Source: Ralstonia pickettii
Lineage (GTDB): Bacteria > Pseudomonadota > Gammaproteobacteria > Burkholderiales > Burkholderiaceae
NCBI RefSeq assembly: GCF_030582395.1
Contig: NZ_CP104381.1
Location: forward strand, 2,170,001 to 2,234,000
Direction of reading: 5' to 3'
DNA length: 64,000 nucleotides
Below are positions 47,518 to 56,764 of this stretch, piece after piece (position 1 is the first letter of the stretch; each line of letters begins with the position of its first letter). The translations under genes and the position numbers were made by a program. The notes beneath the pieces are model-generated. The model was not told the DNA's origin. It saw only the letters and a program-made list of their open reading frames with translations, and made no database searches.

Positions 47518-48741
47518 TCAGCGGGCCGAGGCAGCCTCGCCTGCCGCCACGGCAGATGCCCACGCCCACTGGAAGTTGTAGCCGCCAAGCCAGCCCGTGA
47601 CGTCGACGACCTCGCCGATGAAATACAGGCCGGGCGCAGATTGCGCCTCCATCGTGGCGGAGGAGAGGGCCCGCGTGTCGACGCCGCCGCGCGTTACTTC
47701 AGCCTTGCGATAGCCTTCGCTGCCGGAAGGCGTCAGTTCCCAGCGGTTGAGCGCGCCGCCCAGGGTGCGCAGCACCTTGTCCGGCAACTCGGCGATCGGA
47801 GCCTGCGGGTGGGCACCGTGCGTGGCGCACCACGCCTGCGCCACGCGTTCCGGCAGGCGCTGCGCCAGTACCGTACCGAGTTGCTTGCGTGAGCCGGATT
47901 TTTCATCGCACAGCCACTGCCCGGCGTCGGTGTCGGGCAGCAGATCGATGAGAAGCGGCTGGCCGGCATTCCAGAAGCTGGAGATCTGCAGCACCGCGGG
48001 ACCGGACAGCCCGCGATGGGTGAGCAGCAAGTCTTCTCGGAACGTCGTAGCGCTGCCCTTGCGGCCGCCCTTGGCCGGAGGCTGGGCAACGGTCACGTCG
48101 ACTTCCATCGACACACCGGACAACGCCGAAAATGGCGCCCAATGCTCGGCATTGAAGGTGAGCGGCACCAATGCCGGGTGCGTCTCAACAATCTTCAAGC
48201 CGAACTGCCGCGCAATGCGATACCCGAAATCCGTCGCGCCGATCTTCGGAATTGACAGGCCGCCTGTGGCGATCACCACCTTGTCGGCGACGATCTCGCC
48301 CGCACTGGTCGACAAGCGATATGCCTCGCCGTCCTTGCCAACTTCAGCGATCGAGCAGCCGGTTCGCCAGATCACGTTGCCCCGCTCGCATTCGGTTTCG
48401 AGCATGCGGATGATGTCTTCCGCGCTGTCGTCGCAGAAGAGCTGGCCCTTGTGCTTCTCGTGATACGGAATGCGGTAGCTGGAGACGAGGCTGGTGAAGT
48501 CCTGCGCCGTGTACCGCGCCAGCGCCGAGCGGCTGAAGTGCGGGTTGTTCGACAGGTAGTTGGCCGGACCCGCGTTGATGTTCGTGAAGTTGCAGCGGCC
48601 ACCGCCAGAGATGCGAATCTTCTCGGCCAGCTTTGTTGCGTGATCGATCAGCACCACGCGCGCGCCCCGCTGCCCGGCAACGGCCGCACACATCATCCCG
48701 GCCGCGCCTGCGCCGATCACCGCTACATCGCACCGCATCAT
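47518..48741 (-). CDS. HI0933/BaiN-family FAD-dependent oxidoreductase (YhiN)
   Basis: A 407-residue flavoprotein. DVAVIGAGAAGMMCAAVAG is the FAD dinucleotide fold, KIRISGGGRCNFTN is the family hallmark, VVIATGGLSIPKIGATDFGY follows the insert, and the C-terminal GLYFIGEVVDVTGWLGGYN closes the FAD site. The founding E. coli/Haemophilus proteins are uncharacterised; gut homologues named BaiN act on bile-acid intermediates, which is unlikely here. Divergent from tsaD with a 95-bp gap. Confidence 0.9.
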   Translation of the reverse strand: MMRCDVAVIGAGAAGMMCAAVAGQRGARVVLIDHATKLAEKIRISGGGRCNFTNINAGPANYLSNNPHFSRSALARYTAQDFTSLVSSYRIPYHEKHKGQLFCDDSAEDIIRMLETECERGNVIWRTGCSIAEVGKDGEAYRLSTSAGEIVADKVVIATGGLSIPKIGATDFGYRIARQFGLKIVETHPALVPLTFNAEHWAPFSALSGVSMEVDVTVAQPPAKGGRKGSATTFREDLLLTHRGLSGPAVLQISSFWNAGQPLLIDLLPDTDAGQWLCDEKSGSRKQLGTVLAQRLPERVAQAWCATHGAHPQAPIAELPDKVLRTLGGALNRWELTPSGSEGYRKAEVTRGGVDTRALSSATMEAQSAPGLYFIGEVVDVTGWLGGYNFQWAWASAVAAGEAASAR

Positions 48742-48836
48742 GATCGCTGCGCCGCCCTATTCTTGAAGAAACCGCGCATTTTAACTTGTGCTATCTTCGG
48801 CGGCCTTCCCTTTGCAACTCCTCACACCCGCTTGCC

Positions 48837-49880
48837 ATGCTGGTCCTCGGCATCGAATCCTCCTGTGACGAAACCGGCGTCGCCCTGTACGACACGGCGG
48901 CTGGCCTGCGCGCGCATGCGCTGTATTCGCAGATCGCCATGCACCGCGAGTACGGCGGTGTGGTGCCGGAGCTGGCCTCGCGCGATCACATCCGCCGCGT
49001 GATTCCGCTGCTGGAAGAAGTGCTGGCCAAAGCCGGCGCGACGCGCGCGGACATCGACGCGATCGCTTATACGAAAGGCCCGGGGCTGGCCGGCGCGCTG
49101 CTGGTCGGCGCTTCGGTGGCCAATGCGCTGGCGTTTGCGCTGGGCAAACCGCTGGTGGGTGTGCACCACCTGGAGGGGCATCTACTTTCGCCGCTGTTGG
49201 AAGCAGACCGGCCGGAGTTTCCGTTCCTGGCGCTGCTCGTCTCGGGCGGGCATACGCAGTTGATGCGCGTCGATGCCGTCGGCCAGTACACGCTGCTTGG
49301 CGAGACGCTCGACGATGCCGCCGGCGAAGCTTTCGATAAAACCGCCAAGCTGCTCGGCCTCGGGTATCCGGGTGGGCCAGCCGTGTCGCGTCTGGCTGAG
49401 TTCGGCAACCCGGGCGTATTCGACCTGCCCCGGCCCATGCTGCATTCTGGTAATTTCGATTTTTCGTTCGCGGGCCTCAAGACCGCGGTGCTCACCCAGG
49501 TGCGCAAGCTCAACCTGACCGACAGCGAGACCTGCCATCAGCCGCGCGCTGATCTTGCCCGCGCGTTTGTCGACGCCATCGTGGAAGTGCTCGTCAAGAA
49601 GACGCTGCGCGCGGCACGCGAGCATGGCCTCAAGCGCATCGTCGTGGCTGGCGGCGTGGGCGCCAACCGCCAATTGCGCGACGGGTTGAACGCCGAAGGC
49701 AAGAAGCGCGGCCTGCGCGTCTATTACCCCGACCTTCAGTTCTGCACCGACAACGGCGCGATGATTGCCTTTGCTGGCGCCATGCGGTTGCAGGCAGACC
49801 CCGCCCAGGTGCAGGACGGCTACGGCTACGGCGTGACGCCGCGCTGGGACCTCGAAGACATCCGCATCCACCAGGCATGA
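48837..49880 (+). CDS. tsaD: tRNA N6-adenosine threonylcarbamoyltransferase
   Basis: A 347-residue ASKHA-fold enzyme that transfers threonylcarbamoyl to A37 of ANN-decoding tRNAs with TsaB and Tsa[20 protein letters not shown] is the standard start, [12 protein letters not shown] holds the metal-binding histidines, and LVSGGHTQL and [13 protein letters not shown] bind nucleotide. The ATG at 48837 begins at this motif, and the longer upstream frame is not conserved. A bidirectional terminator follows directly. Confidence 0.97.
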   Translation: MLVLGIESSCDETGVALYDTAAGLRAHALYSQIAMHREYGGVVPELASRDHIRRVIPLLEEVLAKAGATRADIDAIAYTKGPGLAGALLVGASVANALAFALGKPLVGVHHLEGHLLSPLLEADRPEFPFLALLVSGGHTQLMRVDAVGQYTLLGETLDDAAGEAFDKTAKLLGLGYPGGPAVSRLAEFGNPGVFDLPRPMLHSGNFDFSFAGLKTAVLTQVRKLNLTDSETCHQPRADLARAFVDAIVEVLVKKTLRAAREHGLKRIVVAGGVGANRQLRDGLNAEGKKRGLRVYYPDLQFCTDNGAMIAFAGAMRLQADPAQVQDGYGYGVTPRWDLEDIRIHQA

Positions 49881-49908
49881 AAAAAGCCGCTCGGTTGAGC
49901 GGCTTTTC
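49881..49908. terminator. Bidirectional rho-independent terminator
   Basis: Stem AAAAGCCGCTC / GAGCGGCTTTT with loop GGTT, symmetric A and T runs; serves tsaD and the convergent folE2. Confidence 0.95.
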
Positions 49909-49926
49909 CTTGGGGCGGCGCGTCGA

Positions 49927-50733
49927 TTACTTGTCGGTGCGTTTGTCGCGCTCGATCAGCGCATACGCGCTGTGGTTGTGGATCGACTCGAAGTTCTCCG
50001 CTTCCAGCGTGTAGGCGACGATGCGGTCGTCCTGGTTCAGGCGCATGGCGATATCGCGCACCAGGTCTTCCACGAACTTCGGGTTTTCGTAAGCACGCTC
50101 GGTCACGAACTTCTCGTCCGGACGCTTGAGCAGGCCCCACAGTTCGCACGACGCTTCTTCTTCGGCCATGCGGATCAGCGATTCCACCGGCGTATCGGCG
50201 GCCAGCTCGGCATCGATCGTGATGTGCGAGCGCTGATTGTGCGCGCCGTACTGCGAGATCTTTTTCGAGCACGGGCACAGGCTCGTCACCGGCACCAGCG
50301 CCTTGACGCGAACCTTGGTATGGCCGTCGCGCACTTCGCCAATCATCGTCACTTCATAGTCCATCAGCGACTGCACGCCCGACACCGGGGCCGTCTTGCT
50401 GACGAAATACGGGAAGTGGACTTCGATGCGGCCGGCGTCGGCTTCGAGCTTCTCCAGCATCTTTTCCAGCAGCAACTCGAATTGCGCCAGATTCAGGGGC
50501 TCGCGCTCTTCTTCAAGCAGCGCGACGAAGCGCGACATGTGCGTGCCCTTCTGGTCGGCCGGCAGATGCACGTCGAGGTTGTACGTGCCGACGGTATTCA
50601 GCACGCCCGAAGGCGTTTGCAGCGACATCGGGTAACGCACGCCGCGCACGCCAACACGCTGAATGGGGATCTGGCGGTTATCGTGGCTGGACTGCACGTC
50701 CGGCATCGCGAAAGCCGGGTTCATATCGTTCAT
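49927..50733 (-). CDS. folE2: GTP cyclohydrolase FolE2 (type IB)
   Basis: A 268-residue enzyme that converts GTP to dihydroneopterin triphosphate for folate synthesis (and queuosine), able to use metals other than zinc. [20 protein letters not shown] contains the active-site cysteine and histidine, and RGVRYPM near the N-terminus is typical. Length is normal for the family. FolE2 is often zinc-regulated by Zur as a backup for FolE; no clear Zur box was recognised here. Start at 50733 has AAAGGAAA 8 bases upstream. Confidence 0.95.
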   Translation of the reverse strand: MNDMNPAFAMPDVQSSHDNRQIPIQRVGVRGVRYPMSLQTPSGVLNTVGTYNLDVHLPADQKGTHMSRFVALLEEEREPLNLAQFELLLEKMLEKLEADAGRIEVHFPYFVSKTAPVSGVQSLMDYEVTMIGEVRDGHTKVRVKALVPVTSLCPCSKKISQYGAHNQRSHITIDAELAADTPVESLIRMAEEEASCELWGLLKRPDEKFVTERAYENPKFVEDLVRDIAMRLNQDDRIVAYTLEAENFESIHNHSAYALIERDKRTDK

Positions 50734-50755
50734 GATCGGTTTCCTTTACGGTCGC

Positions 50756-50776
50756 CCGGCCATCGCAGTCGGCCGG
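50756..50776. promoter_or_regulatory. Hairpin in the folE2 leader
   Basis: CCGGCC / GGCCGG with a 9-base loop lies 22 bases before the folE2 start, in a 249-bp interval that also holds TTGACT and TTTTAC spaced 18 bases (minus strand) as a possible promoter. The deduced leader is about 170 nt. Confidence 0.4.
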
Positions 50777-50982
50777 CACGCAACGAGTGTGAAACCGCGG
50801 AACCTGGCTGATGCTGACCACCCCTCAAGTGATCGAATCGGCCCATCCCGCGACTGCGCACACAATTCAAAAATAGGACTGGCGGAGTGTAAAAGAAATC
50901 TCCTACCTTTGCAGTCAACTACTCAAACCCCCGGCTGCAATGCGGGTGATTGATTCTGCCTATGGCGCGGGACCAAAGTGCC

Positions 50983-52893
50983 TCAGGCGACGCGCGGGGC
51001 GGCAGCACGCGGCTGTACGGCAAAACGCTCGCGGATGGAAGCGAGGATGCCGTTGGCGTCCAGACCACATTGCGCAAGCAGCGCCGCGTGATCACCGTGA
51101 TCGACAAAGCGGTCGGGCAGCCCGAGTTGCAGCACTGGCGTGGCGACACCTGCGCAAGCCAGTGCTTCCAGACAGGCGCTGCCTGCACCGCCCATCACGC
51201 AGCCTTCCTCTACGGTGACCACGTAATCGTGCGTGCGGGCCATTTCCAGCACGCAAGCCACGTCGAGAGGCTTGACGAAGCGCATGTTGACCAGGGTCGC
51301 GTCCAAACGCTCAGCCGCTGCCGAAGCCGGGGCCACCATCGAACCAAATGCCAGAATCGCCACACGCTGGCCAGCCGGGGCGGTGGAAGCGCGGCGCACT
51401 TCGGCCTTGCCCACGGGCAGCGGCTCCAGCGTCGGCTGCACCGCCACGCCCGTGCCGGCACCCCGCGGATAGCGGACCGCTGTCGGGCCACCTTGCGCGA
51501 AGGCTGTGCTGAGGAGTTGGCGGCATTCGTTCTCGTCGGCCGGCGTCATCACCATCATGTTGGGGATGCAGCGCAGGTAGGCAATGTCGTAGGCACCGGC
51601 GTGCGTGGCGCCGTCTGCACCGACCAGCCCTGCGCGGTCCAGCGCGAATACCACCGGCAGGTTCTGCAGCGCCACGTCGTGGATCAACTGGTCGTAGCCG
51701 CGCTGCAGGAACGTCGAATAAATCGCAACGACCGGCTTGAGCCCCTCGCACGCCAGGCCGCCGGCAAAGGTGACGGCGTGCTGCTCGGCGATGCCGACGT
51801 CGTAATAGCGATCGGGAAAGCGCTGTTCGAACTCCACCATCCCCGAGCCTTCGCGCATGGCCGGCGTGATACCCACCAGGCGCTGGTCAGCCGCCGCCAT
51901 ATCGCACAGCCATTGGCCGAACACTTGCGTGTACGTGACTTTGGCCGGACGCCCCGAAGGCTTGATGCCCTCCTGCGGATTGAACTTGCCCGGGCCGTGA
52001 TAGAGGATCGGGTCAGCCTCGGCCAGCTTGTAGCCCTGGCCCTTCTTGGTGACGACGTGCAGAAACTGCGGACCGCCACCTTCACGTGCGCGCTGGCGGA
52101 TGTTCTGCAGCGTCGGTACCAGCGATTCGAGATCGTGCCCGTCGATCGGACCGATGTAATTGAAGCCGAACTCCTCGAACATCGTGGCCGGCACGAACAT
52201 GCCCTTGGTGTGTTCCTCGAAGCGCTTGGCAAACTCGAGCACCGGCGGCGCCACCGACAGCAGCTTTTCCACGCCCTTCTTGGTGGCCGCGTAGAACTGC
52301 CCGCTCATCAGCCGCGCCAGATAGCGGTTCAGCGCCCCCACCGGCGGCGAGATCGACATGTCGTTGTCGTTCAGCACCACCACCAGCGGCAGGTCTTTAT
52401 AGACGCCCGCGTTGTTCATCGCCTCGAAGGCCATGCCGGCGCTCATCGCACCGTCGCCGATCACGGCAATGGCGACGCGGTCTTCACCGTTGGTCTTGGC
52501 GCCCAGGGCCATACCCAGCGCGGCCGAAATCGACGTGGAGGAGTGCGCGGTACCGAACGTGTCGTACGGGCTCTCGCTGCGGCGCGGGAAGCCCGAGATG
52601 CCGTCCAGCTGACGCAAAGAGCCCATCTGGTCGCGGCGGCCTGTCAGGATCTTGTGCGGATAGCTCTGGTGGCCGACGTCCCACACGATGCGGTCTTCCG
52701 GCGTGTTGAAGACGTAGTGCAGTGCAATGGTCAGCTCGACCGTGCCCAGGTTCGACGACAGATGGCCGCCCGTTTGAGACACGGAATCGAGCACGAAGGC
52801 GCGCAACTCGTCTGCCAGGGGCCCGAGTTGGCGGCGGTCCAGGCGGCGCAGGTCGGCCGGATCGTCGATGGTGTTCAGAAGTTCGTACGTCAT
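50983..52893 (-). CDS. dxs: 1-deoxy-D-xylulose-5-phosphate synthase
   Basis: A 636-residue transketolase-like ThDP enzyme that condenses pyruvate and glyceraldehyde-3-phosphate, the first step of the MEP isoprenoid pathway. [16 protein letters not shown] and [19 protein letters not shown] form the ThDP/Mg site; the pyrimidine domain has [17 protein letters not shown] and the C-terminal domain [15 protein letters not shown]. Normal length. It follows ispA with a 56-bp gap, so isoprenoid genes xseB-ispA-dxs form one unit. Confidence 0.97.
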   Translation of the reverse strand: MTYELLNTIDDPADLRRLDRRQLGPLADELRAFVLDSVSQTGGHLSSNLGTVELTIALHYVFNTPEDRIVWDVGHQSYPHKILTGRRDQMGSLRQLDGISGFPRRSESPYDTFGTAHSSTSISAALGMALGAKTNGEDRVAIAVIGDGAMSAGMAFEAMNNAGVYKDLPLVVVLNDNDMSISPPVGALNRYLARLMSGQFYAATKKGVEKLLSVAPPVLEFAKRFEEHTKGMFVPATMFEEFGFNYIGPIDGHDLESLVPTLQNIRQRAREGGGPQFLHVVTKKGQGYKLAEADPILYHGPGKFNPQEGIKPSGRPAKVTYTQVFGQWLCDMAAADQRLVGITPAMREGSGMVEFEQRFPDRYYDVGIAEQHAVTFAGGLACEGLKPVVAIYSTFLQRGYDQLIHDVALQNLPVVFALDRAGLVGADGATHAGAYDIAYLRCIPNMMVMTPADENECRQLLSTAFAQGGPTAVRYPRGAGTGVAVQPTLEPLPVGKAEVRRASTAPAGQRVAILAFGSMVAPASAAAERLDATLVNMRFVKPLDVACVLEMARTHDYVVTVEEGCVMGGAGSACLEALACAGVATPVLQLGLPDRFVDHGDHAALLAQCGLDANGILASIRERFAVQPRAAAPRVA

Positions 52894-52949
52894 GTGGGAC
52901 CGCCGCTCAGGCGTTTTGGCAAAGACTTCTAAGGTCCATGCAATGTTGT

Positions 52950-53861
52950 TCAGTGGCCACGCCGCACGATCAGGTCGGCCATCTGGGCCAATCGAACGGT
53001 ACGGGCTTCGCTCGCTTCACAGCCGATCTCGCCGGCCAACTGTGCGAGCGCCGCTGCCGCTGCGGCGTGCAGCTCATCGGCCAGCGCCCGGGCCTTGTCC
53101 AAGCCGAGGATGGAGACGTAAGTCGGCTTGTCGTTGGCCTGATCCTTGCCGGCGGTCTTGCCCAGCGTTGCAGTATCGGCCGTCACGTCGAGGATGTCGT
53201 CGACCACCTGGAACGCGAGTCCAACAGCGCCTGCATAAGTATCCACATGCTCCAATGCAGCGGCATTCACGCCAGCACAGAGCGCGCCCATGCGCAGACT
53301 GGCTCGCAGCAACGCACCGGTCTTCATGCGGTGCATCGCTTCCAATGCATCCTGCGACAGCGCAACGCCGACGCTTTGCAGATCGATCGCCTGACCGCCC
53401 GCCATGCCAAGCGAACCGGATGCGCGTGCCAATTCACCCACCAGTTGCGCCCGCGTTGGTGCGCTGACCGCGCCCAACTCAGCCAGCAGGATGAACGCCT
53501 GCGTCTGCAGGGCATCACCCACCAGCAGCGCCGTCGCTTCATCATAGGCGCGATGCACGGTAGGGCGGCCGCGACGCAGGTCATCGTCATCCATGCACGG
53601 CATGTCGTCATGAACCAGCGAGTAGGCGTGGATCATCTCCACCGCGCAGCTTACGCCGTCCAGCGCCACAGGCGATGCGTCGCCAAGCGCACCGGCGGCG
53701 TGCGCCAGCAATGGGCGCACACGCTTTCCCGCACCCAAGGTGGCGTAGCGCATGGCGGCATGCAGCCGTTGCGGGGCAACGGCTTCGGGTGGCAACGCAC
53801 GGTCGAGCGCGCTTTCCGTCCGCGCGACCACGGACGCCATCCATTGGGCGAAATCGCTCAT
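52950..53861 (-). CDS. ispA: Farnesyl diphosphate synthase (polyprenyl synthetase family)
   Basis: A 303-residue trans-prenyltransferase that builds C15 farnesyl diphosphate from IPP and DMAPP. The first aspartate-rich motif is [16 protein letters not shown] and the second is [23 protein letters not shown] at residues about 43-58 is conserved. IspA proteins have the two extra residues in the first motif (DDxxxxD) seen here. ATG at 53861 overlaps the xseB stop by ATGA. Confidence 0.95.
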   Translation of the reverse strand: MSDFAQWMASVVARTESALDRALPPEAVAPQRLHAAMRYATLGAGKRVRPLLAHAAGALGDASPVALDGVSCAVEMIHAYSLVHDDMPCMDDDDLRRGRPTVHRAYDEATALLVGDALQTQAFILLAELGAVSAPTRAQLVGELARASGSLGMAGGQAIDLQSVGVALSQDALEAMHRMKTGALLRASLRMGALCAGVNAAALEHVDTYAGAVGLAFQVVDDILDVTADTATLGKTAGKDQANDKPTYVSILGLDKARALADELHAAAAAALAQLAGEIGCEASEARTVRLAQMADLIVRRGH

Positions 53862-54145
53862 GCGTCGCCTTGCTCGTTGGTGTCGGACTCGTCGCCCAAG
53901 GGCTTCAGGGCATCACCGTCAAGCACGCGCACTTGCTGCTCGACGCGCTCCAGCACCTGCTGGCAGTACCTGACCAGTTCAGCCCCGCGTCGATACGCCG
54001 CAAGCGAGGCCTCCAGCGGCAATTCGCCGGATTCCATGCTTGCGACAAGGGTTTCGAGTTCGGCCATGGCCGCTTCATAGGAAGCCGGCGTGGCGGAGGG
54101 CGTGGCGGACGCGCTGCTGGAGGCGTCGTTTGAGGCACGGGGCAT
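53858..54145 (-). CDS. xseB: Exodeoxyribonuclease VII small subunit
   Basis: A 95-residue helical protein that assembles with XseA to degrade single-stranded DNA. YEAAMAELETLVASMESGEL, PLEASLAAYRRGAELVRYCQ and LERVEQQV are the XseB signature. A 20-residue Ser/Ala-rich lead precedes the conserved part and the C-terminus is acidic. Coupled to ispA by an ATGA overlap, an arrangement found across proteobacteria. Confidence 0.95.
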   Translation of the reverse strand: MPRASNDASSSASATPSATPASYEAAMAELETLVASMESGELPLEASLAAYRRGAELVRYCQQVLERVEQQVRVLDGDALKPLGDESDTNEQGDA

Positions 54146-54342
54146 GCCGGTTGCGAATCAGAAAAGGACAATCCGGCATTTTACGGCAATTCCGCGTGCG
54201 TTCTGCGCACATCCCGCACGGTGCGGGGTAGCGGTCCGCAAGTGGGACGCGGGGCAACCTCGATGTAAGAGTTGAGGGCCCGGCGGCGGAAAGGGTTCGA
54301 AAATCAGGGACTTATCAATTTCCCTGGGGTACAATCCCCCCC

Positions 54343-54500
54343 TTTCCTCCAAAGGCCGGGCCGGCGTACGCCGCTCCGCACGATGGTTTGGGTCTGTTGG
54401 CCCATTGAACGTATGGTCGTTGGCCCAAGCGGGGGCCAGCAAGCGCTCGTTTCCTACCTCAACAGACCCTAGGCCACCTGCCGATGGCGTCCTTTCCCAA
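54343..54500 (+). ncRNA. Structured RNA candidate, possibly 6S RNA
   Basis: The interval 54146-54559 has no gene. TACAAT at 54330-54335 could start an RNA near 54343. Long-range pairing forms a rod: AAAGG (54351) with CCTTT (54491), CGGC with GCCG near the base, a perfect 10-bp stem GGGTCTGTTG (54390-54399) with CAACAGACCC (54460-54469), and an apical 8-bp stem GTTGGCCC / GGGCCAGC. An asymmetric unpaired region between the lower and middle stems resembles the 6S RNA central bubble, with GCTCCGC on its 5' side as in E. coli. Direction is assumed from the promoter-like site. Could instead be a leader of the Rieske gene. Confidence 0.45.
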
Positions 54501-54559
54501 ATCGATCTTTTCGATGGTTGGGTTGTTCACTGCTTTCACCGTTATTGGGAGTGGGGATA

Positions 54560-55657
54560 ATGTCCAATCTCAGCGCCGCACTGAACCTGGTGCCGTCTGA
54601 AACCCAGCTGCCCGTCTCTGCTTACTTCGACGAGGCGCTGTATCAAACTGAAATCGAACGTCTGTTCAAACATGGCCCCGGTTACGTCGGCCATGAGCTG
54701 ATGGTTCCGGAAGTTGGCGACTACCACACGCTTGCCGCCGAGGCCGAAGGCCGCGTGCTGGTGCGCAATCCGAACGGCGTCGAACTGCTTTCCAACGTGT
54801 GCCGGCATCGGCAGGCCATCATGCTCAATGGGCGCGGCAATGCTCAGAACATCGTTTGCCCGCTGCATCGCTGGACGTACAACCTGCAGGGCGACCTGCT
54901 GGGCGCGCCGCACTTTGAGAAGCAACCGTGCGTGCATCTGTCGCGCTCGCCGCTGCAGAATTGGAACGGTCTGCTGTTCGAGGGCAAGCGTGACGTGCGC
55001 GAAGACCTCGCCCGCCTGGGCGTGGCGCGCGATCTCGACTTTTCCGGCTACATGCTTGATCACGTCGAGGTGCACGACTGCAACTACAACTGGAAGACCT
55101 TCATCGAGGTGTACCTCGAGGACTACCACGTCGTGCCCTTCCACCCTGGCCTCGGCCAGTTCGTCTCGTGCGATGACCTGGAGTGGGAATTCGGCGAGTG
55201 GCACAGCGTACAGACCGTTGGCATCCACGCCAATTTGCGCAAACCGGGCACACCGGCCTACCAGAAGTGGCACGAGGCCGTGCTGCGCTTCAACAACGGC
55301 GAGATGCCGAAGTACGGCGCGGTGTGGCTCACGTACTACCCGAACGTGATGGTCGAGTGGTATCCGAACGTGCTGGTGGTTTCGACGCTGCATCCGCTCG
55401 GCCCGACCAAGACGCGCAACGTGGTCGAGTTCTACTACCCGGAAGAGATCGTGCTGTTCGAGCGCGAATTCGTTGAAGCCGAACGCGCCGCCTATATGGA
55501 AACGTGCATCGAAGACGACGAGATCGCCGAGCGCATGGATGCGGGGCGCCTGGCCCTGCTCAAGCGCGGCACGAGCGAAGTCGGGCCGTACCAGTCGCCC
55601 ATGGAGGACGGCATGCAGCACTTCCACGAATGGTATCGGCGCGTGATGAACTACTAA
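54560..55657 (+). CDS. Rieske [2Fe-2S] ring-hydroxylating oxygenase, alpha subunit type
   Basis: A 365-residue non-haem iron oxygenase. The N-terminal Rieske domain has CRHRQAIMLNG (Cys81, His83) and VCPLHRW (Cys100, His103). The catalytic domain starts with NYNWKTFIEVYLEDYHVVPFHP, which holds the usual mononuclear-iron histidine region. No ferredoxin, reductase or beta-subunit gene is adjacent, so it must borrow electrons from elsewhere. The substrate is unknown; related orphan oxygenases demethylate quaternary amines or methoxy aromatics. ATG at 54560 follows GGGAGTGGGG; the longer upstream frame enters the structured RNA region. Confidence 0.85.
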   Translation: MSNLSAALNLVPSETQLPVSAYFDEALYQTEIERLFKHGPGYVGHELMVPEVGDYHTLAAEAEGRVLVRNPNGVELLSNVCRHRQAIMLNGRGNAQNIVCPLHRWTYNLQGDLLGAPHFEKQPCVHLSRSPLQNWNGLLFEGKRDVREDLARLGVARDLDFSGYMLDHVEVHDCNYNWKTFIEVYLEDYHVVPFHPGLGQFVSCDDLEWEFGEWHSVQTVGIHANLRKPGTPAYQKWHEAVLRFNNGEMPKYGAVWLTYYPNVMVEWYPNVLVVSTLHPLGPTKTRNVVEFYYPEEIVLFEREFVEAERAAYMETCIEDDEIAERMDAGRLALLKRGTSEVGPYQSPMEDGMQHFHEWYRRVMNY

Positions 55658-55703
55658 GCGACGGCTGAAGGTAGGCATCCGCCGCCTTCCGCGTCACAAT
55701 AGG

Positions 55704-55738
55704 AACGGTGCAGCCTGCGGGCCGCACCGTTTTTTTTC
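55704..55738 (+). terminator. Rho-independent terminator
   Basis: Stem AACGGTGC / GCACCGTT with a 12-base loop, followed by eight T residues; closes the Rieske gene. Confidence 0.93.
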
Positions 55739-55753
55739 GTCCTCCCCCTTGCC

Positions 55754-56743
55754 ATGCCTGCCGACAACGCAACCGCTGCTCCGACTGCCATCCAGACGGC
55801 CGACAGTTCCTCCCGCCAATCGCTGTGGATGATCCTCGCTGCGTTCGCCTTCTCGGCGATGGGCGTGTGCGTGAAACTGGCCTCAGCGCACTACAGCACG
55901 GGTGAGATCGTCTTCTACCGCAGCGTAATCGGCATGACCGTGATGGGTGCCATCCTCGCCAAAACCGGCGCCGGCATCCGCACGCCCTACCTTACGGCGC
56001 ATATCAAGCGCAGCGTGTTCGGGGTGACGTCGCTGCTGCTGTGGTTCACGTCGATCAGCCTGCTGCCGCTCGCCACAGCCATGACGCTGAACTACATGTC
56101 GCCGGTATGGATTGCGTTGATCATCGGCGCGGGTGCAGCCATGGCCGGTAAAGCCGCGGGCGCAGACAAGAAGATGGTGGCGGCGATCCTGATGTCGTTT
56201 GTCGGCGTGCTGTGTCTGCTGCAACCGAGCGTGGGAAGCGGGCCGTCCCAGCTCGCCGGCGGCATGGTCGGGCTGGTCTCCGGCGTGTTCACCGCGCTCG
56301 CCTATGTAGAGGTCCGCCAACTGGGCGATCTGGGGGAGAACGAGGCGCGCATCGTCTTCTACTTTTCGCTGGTGAGCGCAATTGCAGGCGGCGTGTGGAT
56401 GCTGATCGGGGGGGCGCAGTCGCATACCTTGCATAGCGCGGGCCTGTTGCTGGCGGTCGGGCTTCTCGCAACGCTGGGCCAGACCGCCATGACGCGCGCC
56501 TACAAGCGCGGCAACACGCTGCTGACTGCGAACCTGCAGTACACCGGCATCGTCTTTGCGAGCGGCTGGGGTATGTTGCTGTGGAATGATCACCTGAATG
56601 CGCTGTCGTGGGCGGGCATGGCGCTCATCATCGGCAGCGGTATCGTGACCACCGTCATGCGCGCCCGCCAGTCGGGCACCGAGCATCCGACACCGCAGAC
56701 CGCCGTGTCCGGCCCGGAAGCTGAAATTCACCCGGAAGTTTGA
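55754..56743 (+). CDS. DMT/EamA-family membrane exporter
   Basis: A 329-residue protein with about 10 transmembrane segments in two EamA repeats. Segments such as LWMILAAFAFSAMGVCVKLA at the start of repeat 1 and LGQTAMTRAYKRGNTLLTAN in repeat 2 are characteristic of drug/metabolite transporters (RhtA/YdcZ-like). The substrate cannot be told. Both termini (about 20 and 30 residues) are hydrophilic. 21 bp upstream of the sulfurtransferase gene and probably co-transcribed with it. Confidence 0.87.
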   Translation: MPADNATAAPTAIQTADSSSRQSLWMILAAFAFSAMGVCVKLASAHYSTGEIVFYRSVIGMTVMGAILAKTGAGIRTPYLTAHIKRSVFGVTSLLLWFTSISLLPLATAMTLNYMSPVWIALIIGAGAAMAGKAAGADKKMVAAILMSFVGVLCLLQPSVGSGPSQLAGGMVGLVSGVFTALAYVEVRQLGDLGENEARIVFYFSLVSAIAGGVWMLIGGAQSHTLHSAGLLLAVGLLATLGQTAMTRAYKRGNTLLTANLQYTGIVFASGWGMLLWNDHLNALSWAGMALIIGSGIVTTVMRARQSGTEHPTPQTAVSGPEAEIHPEV

Positions 56744-56764
56744 TCGACCCTGGAGATTGCCGCC

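Noticed and set aside
54158..54442. A 94-codon minus-strand frame and a plus-strand frame from 54272 upstream of the Rieske gene
   Set aside because: No domain and no ribosome-binding site. The stretch is better explained by RNA pairing.
54343..54500. 4.5S signal recognition particle RNA as the identity of the structured RNA
   Set aside because: The conserved SRP core (the GGAAGGAAGCAG-type apical region) is absent.
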